A DNA stretch of 64,000 nt from Zhongshania aquatica (lineage in GTDB: Bacteria; Pseudomonadota; Gammaproteobacteria; Pseudomonadales; Spongiibacteraceae). The stretch is taken from assembly GCF_027257955.1 (NCBI RefSeq), contig NZ_JANZNQ010000009.1, forward strand, positions 109,087 through 173,086, read 5' to 3'. The position numbers and the translations under genes were made by a program. Positions 8,681 to 18,111 of this stretch are shown piece after piece (position 1 is the first letter of the stretch; each line of letters starts with the position of its first letter). A model generated the notes under the pieces. That model worked only from the letters and a program-made list of their open reading frames with translations, had not been told where the DNA came from and searched no databases.

Positions 8681-9406
8681 TTATGGCGTGCGAGCAAGGC
8701 ACCAAATGTCGATACGTGCTGCGCCATTGCGGGCCAGTATAGCGGCCATAGTGTTGGCTGTCGCGGTCGTCGTAACGACATCATCTACGATCACTAGGTG
8801 CTTGCCTTTAATATCAACGTCTGCCAAAAACCTAAATGCACGCTGCAAATTCTTGCGGCGTGCCGCTGCACTTAAGCCCTGTTGTGAGTGGGTGGCGCGG
8901 GGGTGGCTGATTGCGTGTAGGACGTTAATGTCTAGTGCTTTTCCTAAATCGTTGGCGAGTACAAGTGATTGGTTGAATCCGCGAAATAGGCGGCGTCGCC
9001 AGTGGATTGGAACGGGTATAAGTGCATCGGGTTTTGTGCCGAGTTGAGCTTGGCATCGTTGTAACCACAGTTCTGCGAGTACCGAGCCATGGTGCATTTT
9101 CCTTTGGTGTTTAAAACCGGTAATGAGTCTATCAACTGGAAAATCGTAGCGAAGTGCGGTGATGCAGGAGTGAAACGCCGGTGGTTTACGAAGGCACTTG
9201 CCGCATTGGGCGTGCTGATGATTATCGGGTAAGGGGAGCGCGCAGCGTATACAGCAGTTTCCGAGCCACGGCAGGCTCTTTTCGCAGCTAAGACAAAGGT
9301 CTAGCTCACGCATGCTGGGGCTTTGGCACAAAATGCAGCGACCGGGAATAAGAGCAAAAGTGAGTTTTTGGACGTAGCTCTTTCTAAATCTGTTAACCAT
9401 AAGCAT
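8681..9406 (-). CDS. comF: ComF/GntX family phosphoribosyltransferase-like protein
   Basis: The 241-residue protein has an N-terminal zinc finger of four-cysteine type (CILC..., CLSC, then CCIRC and CGKC, about residues 24-72) and a C-terminal type I phosphoribosyltransferase domain with the PRPP-binding VIVDDVVTT near residue 206. The RGFNQ motif near residue 140 is typical of ComF/GntX. Members take part in DNA uptake (competence) or, as GntX, in gluconate or carbon use; which applies here is unknown. It is divergent from bioB, as in many proteobacteria. Starts at 9406 or 9400 are both possible, and both lie inside the BirA-type operator. Confidence 0.85.
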   Translation of the reverse strand: MLMVNRFRKSYVQKLTFALIPGRCILCQSPSMRELDLCLSCEKSLPWLGNCCIRCALPLPDNHQHAQCGKCLRKPPAFHSCITALRYDFPVDRLITGFKHQRKMHHGSVLAELWLQRCQAQLGTKPDALIPVPIHWRRRLFRGFNQSLVLANDLGKALDINVLHAISHPRATHSQQGLSAAARRKNLQRAFRFLADVDIKGKHLVIVDDVVTTTATANTMAAILARNGAARIDIWCLARTP

Positions 9407-9422
9407 CCTTGCAGGTTGACAG
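9390..9422. promoter_or_regulatory. Probable BirA (biotin repressor) operator
   Basis: Two half-sites, CTGTTAACC (9390-9398) and GGTTGACAG (9414-9422), form an inverted repeat with one mismatch and a 15-nt spacer. This matches the known BirA box plan (TTGTAAACC, 15-16 nt, GGTTTACAA). It lies between the divergent comF and bioB genes, covers the bioB -35 box and overlaps the comF start. Biotinyl-AMP-bound BirA should repress bioB-bioF-bioHC here. Confidence 0.75.
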
Positions 9423-9443
9423 CTTGCTATAAGCCTTTATCAT
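9416..9443 (+). promoter_or_regulatory. Candidate bioB promoter
   Basis: TTGACA (9416-9421) and TATCAT (9438-9443) are 16 bases apart and about 40 bases before the bioB ATG. The -35 box is inside the right half of the BirA-type operator, as expected for repression by occlusion. Confidence 0.55.
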
Positions 9444-9484
9444 TGGCGTATTGAAATAACCCCATTATTACCGTGGACTTTATC

Positions 9485-10543
9485 ATGACAAGCGCTTCTT
9501 TAACGACAATTCGTACCGACTGGACCAGTGAAGAGGTTCAGGCATTATTTGCCCAACCCTTTAATGATTTGTTGTTTCAAGCGCAAACCGTGCACCGCGC
9601 AAATTTTGATCCCAACACAGTCCAAGTTAGTACCTTATTGTCAATTAAGACTGGAGCCTGCCCAGAGGATTGCAAATATTGCCCCCAGAGTAATCGTTAC
9701 GATACGGGGCTGGAAAAAGAAAAATTAATGGAAGTGGAGAAGGTGTTGGCTGAGGCTCGCGCTGCTAAAGCGTCTGGCACAACGCGTTTTTGTATGGGCG
9801 CTGCATGGCGTTCGCCGAAAAAGAAAGATATGCCCTACGTGACCGCGATGGTGAAAGGCGTAAAAGAATTAGGCCTTGAAACCTGCATGACTCTGGGTAT
9901 GTTAACCGGCGAACAGGCCGCTGAGCTTGCCGATGCGGGGCTGGATTATTACAACCACAATTTAGATACCTCACCCGAGTTTTACGGTGACATTATTACC
10001 ACGCGTACCTATCAAGATCGACTGGGAACATTGGCGAATGTTCGCGACGCCGGTATTAAAGTCTGCAGCGGTGGTATTGTGGGCATGGGCGAGTCAATTA
10101 AAGACCGCGCTGGTTTGCTGTTGCAGTTAGCTAATTTGCCAGTACAACCTGAGAGTGTGCCCATTAATATGCTGGTGAAAGTTGAAGGCACGCCAATGGC
10201 CGATGTCGCAGACTTAGATCATTTTGATTTTATCCGCACCATTGCGGTTGCGCGGATTATGATGCCCCAGTCGCACGTGCGGTTATCTGCTGGCCGTGAA
10301 TCTATGAATGAAGAAATGCATGCTCTCGCTTATTTTGCAGGCGCGAATTCGATCTTCTATGGTGAAAAACTACTCACAACTCCAAATCCCAGGGCCAATA
10401 AAGATATGGAGCTGTTTAGTCGCTTAGGAATTAAGCCGGAAGAGCGTCATGTCGATCATGATGACGAAGCTCAAAGTGAGGCGTTGTTAGGTGCTGTTGA
10501 GCAGGCTCAGAATGATCGCTACTTTTACGACGCCACGGCCTAA
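9485..10543 (+). CDS. bioB: Biotin synthase
   Basis: BioB inserts sulfur into dethiobiotin, the last step of biotin synthesis, using radical SAM chemistry. The 352-residue protein has the radical SAM CxxxCxxC motif in [13 protein letters not shown] near residue 55, the conserved [11 protein letters not shown], the [10 protein letters not shown] and the RLSAGRE segments, including the residues that bind the sacrificial [2Fe-2S] cluster. I chose ATG 9485 because the N-terminus then aligns with Pseudomonas BioB; an in-frame GTG at 9473 would add four residues. No strong ribosome binding site is visible. It is first in a bioB-bioF-bioHC operon with bioF 20 bases downstream. Confidence 0.97.
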   Translation: MTSASLTTIRTDWTSEEVQALFAQPFNDLLFQAQTVHRANFDPNTVQVSTLLSIKTGACPEDCKYCPQSNRYDTGLEKEKLMEVEKVLAEARAAKASGTTRFCMGAAWRSPKKKDMPYVTAMVKGVKELGLETCMTLGMLTGEQAAELADAGLDYYNHNLDTSPEFYGDIITTRTYQDRLGTLANVRDAGIKVCSGGIVGMGESIKDRAGLLLQLANLPVQPESVPINMLVKVEGTPMADVADLDHFDFIRTIAVARIMMPQSHVRLSAGRESMNEEMHALAYFAGANSIFYGEKLLTTPNPRANKDMELFSRLGIKPEERHVDHDDEAQSEALLGAVEQAQNDRYFYDATA

Positions 10544-10563
10544 TATTCGGCAGTAAACTAATC

Positions 10564-11754
10564 ATGATAAATGATGTTCTGCAGCGTCGGCTGGCGGAGC
10601 GCCATGAACAATCCCGCTATCGACGTCGGCGAGTATTGGCGTCGGCGCAGGGCCCGAGGGTGGTTGTTGATGGGCGTGAATTATTACTGTTTTGCAGCAA
10701 CGATTATCTCGGATTGGCGAATCATCCGCAGCTTATTAACGCGATGCAAAATGCTGCTCAGGAATTCGGTGTTGGGGGTGGTGCCTCGCATTTGGTCTGC
10801 GGACATTCCTTGGTGCATCATCGATTAGAAGAGCGGCTTGCTGAGGTAACGGGTAGAGATCGCGCTTTATTGTTCTCGACTGGTTATATGGCGAACCTAG
10901 GCACTGTCACCGCATTGATTGGTAAGGGCGACCACATATTAGAAGATCGCTTAAATCACGCATCTCTGCTCGATGCAGGTCTCTTGAGTGGGGCTAAATT
11001 TCAGCGCTTTCATCATAACGATATGGCCGACCTCGAACGTCGTTTGCAATCGCTACCTATTGAAGGGAAGCGTTTAATTGTAGTCGACGCGGTTTTTAGT
11101 ATGGATGGTGATATTGCTTCTTTGGGGGAGCTGTCGGCTTTAGCGACAAAATACAATGCAACGCTTATGGCCGATGACGCACATGGTTTTGGTGTTCTCG
11201 GGGCCACTGGTGGGGGTTGTGGTGAGTTGTTCGGTTTGGGGCAGGAGCAGTTGCCTATTTTAATGGGAACCCTTGGCAAGGGTATTGGTAGTTTCGGGGC
11301 ATTTGTAGCTGGCAGTGATACCTTAATTGAGAGTCTTATCCAATTTGCGCGGCCCTATATTTATACCACCGCAATGCCGCCAGCGGTGGCCGCAGCGACG
11401 CTGGCGAGCCTCGATTTACTCACTACAGAGTCTTGGCGCCGCGATCATTTGCGGGATTTGATTGCACAGTTTCGTTTGGGGGCAGCGCAATTAAACTTGC
11501 CGCTAATGATCTCAAATACTGCTATTCAACCTTTACTCGTCGGTGATGAATCACTTGCCATGATGATTAGTGAAAGTTTAGAGGCAGAAGGTGTGCTGGT
11601 ATCTGCAATTCGCCCGCCTACGGTCGCGGTCGGACAATCTCGTCTTCGCATCACCCTAAGCGCAGCTCATTCGTATCAAGATATTGACGCCTTACTGGGT
11701 GCGTTGTCTCGCGTTGTTCCTGCTGAGCTGCGCTCTGCTTCGCAGGCATTATGA
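10564..11754 (+). CDS. bioF: 8-amino-7-oxononanoate synthase
   Basis: BioF joins pimeloyl-ACP and L-alanine to give 8-amino-7-oxononanoate, using PLP. The 396-residue protein belongs to the alpha-oxoamine synthase family: [11 protein letters not shown] near residue 76, [10 protein letters not shown] near residue 205, and [11 protein letters not shown] near residue 238 with the PLP-binding lysine. The length is usual (E. coli 384). The stop overlaps the next gene (ATGA), so it is coupled to bioHC. Confidence 0.96.
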   Translation: MINDVLQRRLAERHEQSRYRRRRVLASAQGPRVVVDGRELLLFCSNDYLGLANHPQLINAMQNAAQEFGVGGGASHLVCGHSLVHHRLEERLAEVTGRDRALLFSTGYMANLGTVTALIGKGDHILEDRLNHASLLDAGLLSGAKFQRFHHNDMADLERRLQSLPIEGKRLIVVDAVFSMDGDIASLGELSALATKYNATLMADDAHGFGVLGATGGGCGELFGLGQEQLPILMGTLGKGIGSFGAFVAGSDTLIESLIQFARPYIYTTAMPPAVAAATLASLDLLTTESWRRDHLRDLIAQFRLGAAQLNLPLMISNTAIQPLLVGDESLAMMISESLEAEGVLVSAIRPPTVAVGQSRLRITLSAAHSYQDIDALLGALSRVVPAELRSASQAL

Positions 11755-13331
11755 CAGCTATTTTTCGCGAGTATTTAGCGGCCTACCGAGGTGATGCTAC
11801 TGAGTTGGTATTACTTCACGGCTGGGCTAGCGACTCTGAAATTTGGCGAAGTGTTATTCCTGCCTTGCGTAAACATTTTCATATTACCTTAATTGATCTG
11901 CCAGGCTTTGGCCGTAGCGCAGGGTGTCCTAGTGACACTAGTGCAGAGGAAATCATTGAACAACTATTAACCATGTTGCCAGCGTCCGCTATATATTGCG
12001 GCTGGTCTTTGGGAGGTATGTTTGCCACTGCTATTGCCGCGAATCATCCTGAGCGGGTTGTCGGTTTGATTACTGTGGCGACCAATGCGGTATTTGTGGC
12101 AGATGAAAAATGGCTTTCCGCGATGCCTCAGCATGACTTCTCGGCATTTCAGGCCTCCATCGAAAAAAATGCGACAAAAGGTTTGCGCCGCTTTAATTTG
12201 CTACAGTTGCACGGTGATAAGCGCGCAGATAATGTGCAGGCAGTGTTGAGCAATCGAAATGTTTCAACAAGGTCATGTGATTTGCTTCAAGGTTTGGCGT
12301 GGTTAGTTGGTATTGATAACCGAGATGCTTTGCACGCAATTGTCTGTCCAGTTTTGCATGTTCTAGGCGCTGAGGATGTCATTACGCCAAGCGGCGTCGC
12401 TGAGCAGCTGAATTCAGCTTATCCCAATCATGAGTGCGCAATTTTCTCTGGCTGCGGCCATATACCGTTTTTGTCATCGCCGAGTGAGTTTATTTCAACC
12501 GTCGTAAATTTTGCGACGTCGCGGTGTTTAATCAAAGAAACACAGTCTTATTTGCTGGATAAAGGGAATATTGGCCGCTCATTTAGTCGAGCCGCAGCTA
12601 GTTATAATGAGGCTGCAGTGGTGCAGCGTCGAATAGCTGATCGTCTAATAACGTTGTTGCCTTCGTCTTCAAGCGCGCCATTGATGGATTTGGGGTGTGG
12701 TACTGGATACAGTCTGGGCGCACTGCGGCAATATCTGGGTGATGGCGAGATAATTGCTGCGGATATTGCACCAGGGATGTTGTCGTATGCCAAAAATCAT
12801 TATGTGGATGTAGCATGTTCATGGCTATGTGGTGATGCTGAAGATTTGCCGCTAGCAGATAATAGCGTTGGGCAAATTTTTTCCAGTTTGGCGCTGCAGT
12901 GGTGCGAGAATTTACCCGCACCGTATGCTGAAATTGAGCGGGTACTAAAACCTGGCGGAATCGCTGTTTTAGCAACATTGGGTCCAGGCACTTTATTTGA
13001 GCTTCGCGAAGCATGGCGGAAGGTAGACGGCTACTCACATGTGAACAAATTTCCAGCGAGAGAAGAAGTGCGGTCTGCTATTCAATATGCTGGTCTCCAT
13101 ATTGACGAATGGCAGGAAGATACAGAGTTGATGGAGTATGAGCGTTTGTCGGATCTAACCCGTGAGCTGAAAAGCATCGGTGCTCATAATGTAAACAGTG
13201 GCAGACCCAGCGGTTTAACTGGCCGCAAACGAATTCAATCTTTAACAATAGAGTATGAGCATTTTAGGACGCATAACGGTTTGTTGCCTGCGAGTTATCA
13301 GGTCTGGTATCTGAGGTGTCGAAAGGCTTGA
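11751..13331 (+). CDS. bioHC: Bifunctional BioH-BioC protein (pimeloyl-ACP esterase fused to malonyl-ACP methyltransferase)
   Basis: The 526 residues hold two complete enzymes. Residues 1-255 are a BioH-type alpha/beta hydrolase with nucleophile motif GWSLGG (near 83), acid in GAEDVITP and histidine in CGHIPF. Residues 275-526 are a BioC SAM methyltransferase, with [13 protein letters not shown], the SAM loop [10 protein letters not shown] and LALQWCENL. BioC methylates malonyl-ACP to start pimelate synthesis on the fatty acid machinery; BioH later removes the methyl group. The same fusion order is known from Saccharophagus and Teredinibacter-type bacteria. The short linker around 255-275 shows no frameshift. 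Fusing the opening and closing enzymes keeps their amounts equal. A hairpin overlapping the stop codon probably ends the operon. Confidence 0.95.
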   Translation: MTAIFREYLAAYRGDATELVLLHGWASDSEIWRSVIPALRKHFHITLIDLPGFGRSAGCPSDTSAEEIIEQLLTMLPASAIYCGWSLGGMFATAIAANHPERVVGLITVATNAVFVADEKWLSAMPQHDFSAFQASIEKNATKGLRRFNLLQLHGDKRADNVQAVLSNRNVSTRSCDLLQGLAWLVGIDNRDALHAIVCPVLHVLGAEDVITPSGVAEQLNSAYPNHECAIFSGCGHIPFLSSPSEFISTVVNFATSRCLIKETQSYLLDKGNIGRSFSRAAASYNEAAVVQRRIADRLITLLPSSSSAPLMDLGCGTGYSLGALRQYLGDGEIIAADIAPGMLSYAKNHYVDVACSWLCGDAEDLPLADNSVGQIFSSLALQWCENLPAPYAEIERVLKPGGIAVLATLGPGTLFELREAWRKVDGYSHVNKFPAREEVRSAIQYAGLHIDEWQEDTELMEYERLSDLTRELKSIGAHNVNSGRPSGLTGRKRIQSLTIEYEHFRTHNGLLPASYQVWYLRCRKA

Positions 13332-13350
13332 GCAATATTGCTCCATTTTT
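13330..13350 (+). terminator. Terminator overlapping the bioHC stop codon
   Basis: A perfect palindrome, GAGCAATATTGCTC, begins inside the TGA stop and is followed by CCATTTTT. The stem is short with an AT-rich loop, so its strength is uncertain. Confidence 0.5.
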
Positions 13351-13866
13351 AGAATCATAAGGGTGCAATAGCATTATTTTGGTGCGAAAATATGATCTTC
13401 GTAGTATGGTGTGGGGCAATTTTATTCCTGTAGTCGGCCGCTTTTGTCGAGAAATAAGATGCAGCAGTTGTTGTCTTGGCTATTGGCGTGAATTTTGCTT
13501 ATTTGCGCTTAATTGCGAAGTTTAATTTAAATGCCATCAAACACATGTATTGTTGGCCAAAATCTGTCAGTAAGTGTTAGACGATAACCGATTTCGTTCG
13601 TTCTGCGTAAGGTGGCGGGGCATTTAGTAAAAGGAAAACCTTGAAACTAGTGCCTTCGCTGGTTAATGTGCTCGCATTACTTAATTTGTGTGGTAGTACC
13701 GTTCAATGTGGTTGTCAATGGTGCACGCTGATGACAAAATATTTTGCGGTATAGAGATTGAATGTTTGGGAGGAGTCTTTTAGGCTTGTTCCACAAAAGG
13801 GGTGGGCAGCATTTTTGCTGTCAAAGCTGGCAATAATCTGTCTTAGAAATGGAAATGGAGTTTAAT
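13351..13866. other. Long intergenic region before the lipoprotein gene
   Basis: About 515 bases with no convincing gene. It holds the presumed promoter and leader of the downstream lipoprotein. GGAG at 13857-13860 is the ribosome binding site that decides the start at 13867. A 37-codon frame at 13641-13754 (TTG start, AAAGGA upstream) exists but has little support. Confidence 0.4.
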
Positions 13867-14778
13867 ATGAAAATGTTTAATAGTATGCGGCTTAGGTTGC
13901 TTGCGGCAGGGATATTGTCAGCAAGTTTATTGGTTGGTTGTGGCAGCGATAGCTCGCCAAATGCGAACACGCCTACAGTGACAAATGGCAGTCTTACAGC
14001 TGCTTTGGGTGCGTTGTCGGGCGCGACCTGTGTTGTAAGAAACGCTGCGGCAACAGCTCTCACTACAGTGACAACAAGCGCAGATGGTACCATCGCACTT
14101 GATTTAGAAACTACAGATGGAGATTTCCCGCTGATTGTGTCTTGTACTGGCGGTAGTTATTTCGATGAAGCAAATCCAGACGCAGCAGCGTTTACGCCAA
14201 ACACGGCAACGATAAAATCTATCGTTCCTAATTTGGCGACGCTTACTTCAGTCGGTAATAATTTAGCTGTTACAACTTTAACTGACTTGGCGGTTGAGCT
14301 TTATAATAGCCTTCCTGCTGGTAACAAGACTGTAGAGACTGCTCTCGCATCTTTAAATGAGATTGTGAGAGTTCTTGCTCCTGCTTTAGGTGCAAATGGT
14401 GGTGGTGTTAATATTCTTGCAGCGCCAACTCCAGTATCTTCAGGTACGTCTGTTGTGCCTAACTCTCCTGCTGGTCTGTATGCCTCATACTTGGCAGGTT
14501 TGGCTCAGATTGCGAAGGATAAGGGTGTTTCTCCTGGTACGCTTGGCGCTCAGCTAGCTGCTAGTGTTGCGGCGGGTACAGCTATTGATCCAGTAGTTGT
14601 TAATAATTTGGTTGCTAAAACAACTACATTTGCGACAGCTAAAAATCCTGCGTTAGGCACGACCGCTGGTACAGGTACAACTGGCGCAGGTGGTGCTGCA
14701 GTTAAGCCTACTCCTACTACAGGTACTGGCGCGACTGGTGGTACCGGTGGTACTGGTGCTGGCGGAACTGGTGGTTAA
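13867..14778 (+). CDS. Predicted lipoprotein, unknown function
   Basis: I do not recognise a family. The 303-residue product starts with Met-Lys and a hydrophobic segment ending in the lipobox LLVGC near residue 25, so it should be lipid-anchored. The body is rich in Ala, Thr, Val and Asn; only two or three more cysteines are present (ATCVV, VSCTGG). The last 45 residues are a low-complexity Gly/Thr tail. The start ATG 13867 has GGAG at six bases; two ATGs upstream (13849, 13855) lack one. It sits between two bio blocks and just before a YjbH-family gene; a terminator separates it from that gene. A role with YjbH in surface polysaccharide is only a guess. Confidence 0.75.
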   Translation: MKMFNSMRLRLLAAGILSASLLVGCGSDSSPNANTPTVTNGSLTAALGALSGATCVVRNAAATALTTVTTSADGTIALDLETTDGDFPLIVSCTGGSYFDEANPDAAAFTPNTATIKSIVPNLATLTSVGNNLAVTTLTDLAVELYNSLPAGNKTVETALASLNEIVRVLAPALGANGGGVNILAAPTPVSSGTSVVPNSPAGLYASYLAGLAQIAKDKGVSPGTLGAQLAASVAAGTAIDPVVVNNLVAKTTTFATAKNPALGTTAGTGTTGAGGAAVKPTPTTGTGATGGTGGTGAGGTGG

Positions 14779-14800
14779 TATTCGCTAGTTCAGTAAATTT

Positions 14801-14832
14801 AAAAGGGCGGCTAAGCAGTCGCCCTTTTTTTT
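14801..14832 (+). terminator. Rho-independent terminator after the lipoprotein gene
   Basis: AAAAGGGCG pairs with CGCCCTTTT across a 10-nt loop and runs into eight or more Ts. It is 22 bases past the lipoprotein stop. Confidence 0.9.
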
Positions 14833-14895
14833 ATCCGTATATAATGCATTTACGAATTTAATTCTTATAGCCTGCAAAATTAAAAGAGGTGTTCA

Positions 14896-17019
14896 TTGAA
14901 AAGGGATATTTTAGCTTCGTTCTTGTTGCTTGCATTGCCAGTCTCGGCGCTGGCTCAGGGAAATATGAACATGCAGGGTATGAGTGGCTTACTTAATGTC
15001 CCCGACGCCTCTGTTTTGGAATACGGTACTGCGTTAGTCGCATGGGATAATCAAATCGATGGGCGTTTTTCGCGGAATCGTAAATTAAATGACCAAGGTA
15101 ACGACATCAATCTTGGCGCAGGTATTTTTCCGCATATTGAAATTGTAGGGAGAAATGTGACCGGCAGAACCACCACCAGTGGTTCTGATTTGTCATTTGA
15201 TGTTAAGGTACAGTTACCTTGGGAGCTGCTGCACGGTGTGTCATTCGCCTTAGGCGAGCAGGATTTCGGTGGTTCAGTTAATGAATACGATACTAAATAT
15301 GCGGTAACAACCTGGCAATATGGCAAGTTTCGTTCTACTTTAGGTTACGGACAATACGATGGTCGTGCTGGGCAAACTTTACGTTTAGATGGAGTTTTTG
15401 GCGGTGTTGAATATGCTGCTACGGATTGGTTGAGTGTGTTGTTTGAAGATGATGGGCATTCACAAAACACTGGTGTGCGATTGTCTACTCCTGATTACTT
15501 ATTGCCCGAGGGCTGGAAGGCGTCGATGCTTTGGATGCTGTCTGGCGAAGAAGGCGTGGACGGTCGAAATGATTGGTATGGTTTTAATGTAAAGATACCG
15601 CTTGGGCAAAAATACGAGAGAGCTTTACCGTCTCAACGGGCGCGTATTGCGGTTGCGCCGAGACATGTTGAGATTCTAGAAGAGCAATATGGTTTAGATC
15701 CTGAGCTTGAAAAGAACCCTTTGCTATATCCGCCAAATTCTAATATCCAAGATCCAAATATCCGCGCTCGTATTGAGAACGAGGCTCAACTGAAGCGTGA
15801 GTTTAACGCGTCTAATTTGGAAAAAGTTCGCGTTCAGCGCTATGGGCGTGAGTGGATTATCGCCTTTGAAAATTTAAGTTATAACAACAACGTTATTGAT
15901 GGCTTGGCTGTGGCGATTGGTGTTGCAGCGTCAATTTTGCCCGAGGGTGATCGCTTCTATTTACAGCTTGAAAAGTACGGTATTCCCGTTTTTGGTCTCG
16001 GTGGTGAAGTGGGTGCTTGGGATGCGTTCATGAATGGCCGTGGTGGCTTGCCAGAGTCGGTGATGATTGCAGCTCCCACAAATAAATTGCGTCGTCGCAG
16101 TGGCGACGGTGGATTTGTTAAATCAACGTTCAATGATGTTAAGGATTACCTCGCGTTTCGCCCAACGGTAATGATCAAGCCAATCCTTTCGTCGACTTTG
16201 GGTACAGAGTTTGGTGTATTTGATTATTCGTTAGCTGCAAGAGCCGATGTTGTTGTTCCTTTGTGGCAAGGTGCGGCGTTTAATATCTCAAAGGACTGGT
16301 CTGTTCAAGAAACCGATGATTTCACAAAAGATGGAATATTCGGCGGTGTATTTCGAGGGCAGAGAATCCCTGATGGTGTCAAAGATCGCGTTATAAGCCA
16401 AACAGTTCGTTTGGGACGTGGTTTTACAACGATGCTTTCCTATGGTCGATTTTTTAATGTCAATGACGGCGTGTCGCTCGAAAGTCGCTGGGAGCCGGGT
16501 GATGGTAGGAACCGTTTCCGTGTGATTTTGACGGATTTTGAAGATAAATATGATCCGCGTATTACTCGCAATGCGCGCTTGGCATCATGGCGTTATTTTT
16601 TCCAAAGTACGAATAGTGAGGTCAATATCACTGCGGGTGAATTTTATAGCGAAGATTCCGGCTATAAAATTGATTTTACCCAGCACATCGGTGATACACG
16701 CTTACACCTGATCTATAAAAAGTCAGAGGGCAATAACTTCGCTGGTATTGGTTTCACAATACCGTTAACACCGCGCAAGGATGTCGGTCGGTTTGCCGGG
16801 GTGCAGTTAACGGGTACGCCAAGCTGGCGCTACGATATTAATACAATTCTGGGTGAGCAGGGCAACCGTTTGGTGTTTGGTCCCAATGTTATTCCAACGG
16901 AGTTCTTCAATTTACGTAATGGTTACTTCAATGGTGACCGCTTAAGTCCAGCTTATATTCGCGCAAACCAAGAGCGTTTGCGTGAAGCATGGCAGACTTT
17001 CGGCGTGGCAGAGAAATAA
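14896..17019 (+). CDS. YjbH-family outer membrane protein (exopolysaccharide-associated)
   Basis: The 707-residue protein has a signal peptide (residues 1-20, ending ALA-QG) and a YjbH-type body: the opening GMSGLLNVPDA, many alternating aromatic and polar strands, and a C-terminal beta-strand-rich half. E. coli YjbH (698 residues) belongs to the yjbEFGH exopolysaccharide operon, and an outer membrane barrel is likely. The start is TTG at 14896, with AGAGGT five bases upstream, because no ATG gives the signal peptide. yjbE, F and G homologues are not next to it; it is preceded by an unrelated lipoprotein and followed by bioD 35 bases later. It may work in polysaccharide export or assembly, but no substrate can be named. 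Confidence 0.8.
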   Translation: MKRDILASFLLLALPVSALAQGNMNMQGMSGLLNVPDASVLEYGTALVAWDNQIDGRFSRNRKLNDQGNDINLGAGIFPHIEIVGRNVTGRTTTSGSDLSFDVKVQLPWELLHGVSFALGEQDFGGSVNEYDTKYAVTTWQYGKFRSTLGYGQYDGRAGQTLRLDGVFGGVEYAATDWLSVLFEDDGHSQNTGVRLSTPDYLLPEGWKASMLWMLSGEEGVDGRNDWYGFNVKIPLGQKYERALPSQRARIAVAPRHVEILEEQYGLDPELEKNPLLYPPNSNIQDPNIRARIENEAQLKREFNASNLEKVRVQRYGREWIIAFENLSYNNNVIDGLAVAIGVAASILPEGDRFYLQLEKYGIPVFGLGGEVGAWDAFMNGRGGLPESVMIAAPTNKLRRRSGDGGFVKSTFNDVKDYLAFRPTVMIKPILSSTLGTEFGVFDYSLAARADVVVPLWQGAAFNISKDWSVQETDDFTKDGIFGGVFRGQRIPDGVKDRVISQTVRLGRGFTTMLSYGRFFNVNDGVSLESRWEPGDGRNRFRVILTDFEDKYDPRITRNARLASWRYFFQSTNSEVNITAGEFYSEDSGYKIDFTQHIGDTRLHLIYKKSEGNNFAGIGFTIPLTPRKDVGRFAGVQLTGTPSWRYDINTILGEQGNRLVFGPNVIPTEFFNLRNGYFNGDRLSPAYIRANQERLREAWQTFGVAEK

Positions 17020-17054
17020 TAGTAATCGTGGTCTGATGATGGTTGATACGTCTT

Positions 17055-17744
17055 ATGCCAAGTAGTCGGCATTTCTTTATTGCAGGCACCGACACGGATG
17101 TTGGTAAGACCTTGGTTGCCTGCGGTTTGCTTAGGGCTGCTGCGGCAAAGGGTTTACGTACGCTTGCGATAAAGCCAGTCGCCGCAGGTTCTGAGCAGAC
17201 GGTTGATGGCTTGCGAAACCAAGATGCCGTTATGTTGATGGCGGCGATGACCGAGGTATTGCCTTACCAGCAGGTGAACCCGGTATTGTTGGAACCGCCG
17301 ATAGCGCCGCACATTGCTGCGGAACAGGCGAGTAGGAGGATATCCGTCTCGCAGCTTACCGGCGTCTGCCGCGGAGTGATGCTAAAACCTGCCGATTTTA
17401 TTCTCATAGAAGGAGCGGGAGGTTGGCGAGTTCCACTAAATCGCCAAGAGTTTCTGTCGGGTTTGGCGGTTGAGCTACAGGCGCCTGTTATTCTTGTTGT
17501 AGGTATGAAGCTCGGCTGTATTAATCATGCATTGCTTACTGCAGAGGCTATTCGAGCTGATGGCCTGCGTATCGCTGGCTGGGTGGCTAACCGAATTGAC
17601 CCAGAAATGTTATGTTTTGAAGAAAATCTGTCCTCATTAAAAGCCCTGCTAGACGTCCCATGCGTTGGCATCATTCCCTATTTGGGCTTTGCTGATCGCG
17701 ACGGTTCTGACGTTGCACGTTTTTTAAATGTCTCAATTCTGTGA
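17055..17744 (+). CDS. bioD: Dethiobiotin synthetase
   Basis: BioD closes the ureido ring of biotin, using ATP and CO2 on 7,8-diaminononanoate. The 229-residue protein has the P-loop GTDTDVGKT near residue 11, the KPVAAG substrate-lysine segment and EGAGGWRVPL near residue 118. ATG 17055 aligns with known BioD starts; a TTG at 17043 would add four residues. It is separated from bioB-bioF-bioHC by the lipoprotein and YjbH genes, so it is not under the same BirA operator. It may be read together with the YjbH gene. bioA is not in the window. Confidence 0.94.
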   Translation: MPSSRHFFIAGTDTDVGKTLVACGLLRAAAAKGLRTLAIKPVAAGSEQTVDGLRNQDAVMLMAAMTEVLPYQQVNPVLLEPPIAPHIAAEQASRRISVSQLTGVCRGVMLKPADFILIEGAGGWRVPLNRQEFLSGLAVELQAPVILVVGMKLGCINHALLTAEAIRADGLRIAGWVANRIDPEMLCFEENLSSLKALLDVPCVGIIPYLGFADRDGSDVARFLNVSIL

Positions 17745-17989
17745 TCCGCGTCGTAGTTCCTCACTATTTTTGTAATTAGCATTAACTTTAGTGTTATAAC
17801 TATTTAGCTAAGTTGCTGGTTTTTCCACGTATTGACTAGGCGATACCTCGTTCTATGGGTGCCTTCCATGTGGTGTGGCTTCACAAAAAGGATTTGCGAG
17901 GCCTGTTTGGTCGCAAAAAGATCTATTGATGCGCCAAAGTCCGATCAAAATTGGTATTTTTATCATTAGCCATTAACACGGAGTTAAAT

Positions 17990-18058
17990 ATGCGTAATAC
18001 TCTGTCGATAATTGGGGTCAATAGGTATATCCACCTATACCGGTGTCGGTATAGCTAA
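17990..18058 (+). CDS. Possible 22-residue leader peptide upstream of the OmpA gene
   Basis: A short frame starts at ATG 17990 with CGGAG seven bases upstream and stops at 18056-18058. The product is rich in Tyr and Arg at its end (YIHLYRCRYS). Its last codons overlap a perfect hairpin (18035-18054), so a ribosome moving to the stop would melt that hairpin. This is the geometry of leader-peptide control, but it could be chance. Upstream (17745-17989) I see no gene; TTGACT and TATGGG near 17831-17855 are a weak promoter candidate. Confidence 0.3.
   Translation: MRNTLSIIGVNRYIHLYRCRYS
18035..18054. promoter_or_regulatory. Perfect hairpin in the OmpA leader region
   Basis: CTATACCG and CGGTATAG form an 8-bp perfect stem with a GTGT loop, 57 bases before the OmpA gene. 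No T-run follows, so it is not a terminator by itself. It could be an operator or an mRNA structure. Confidence 0.5.
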
Positions 18059-18111
18059 GAAATAAATGCTCCATGGACACAAACACGTAGAGATAATAAC
18101 GGGGTTTAAGG

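Noticed and set aside
13641..13754. Short 37-codon frame (TTG start, AAAGGA upstream) in the gap before the lipoprotein gene
   Set aside because: Start codon is weak, the peptide matches nothing I recognise and contains several cysteines with no order; chance is likely in a 500-base gap.
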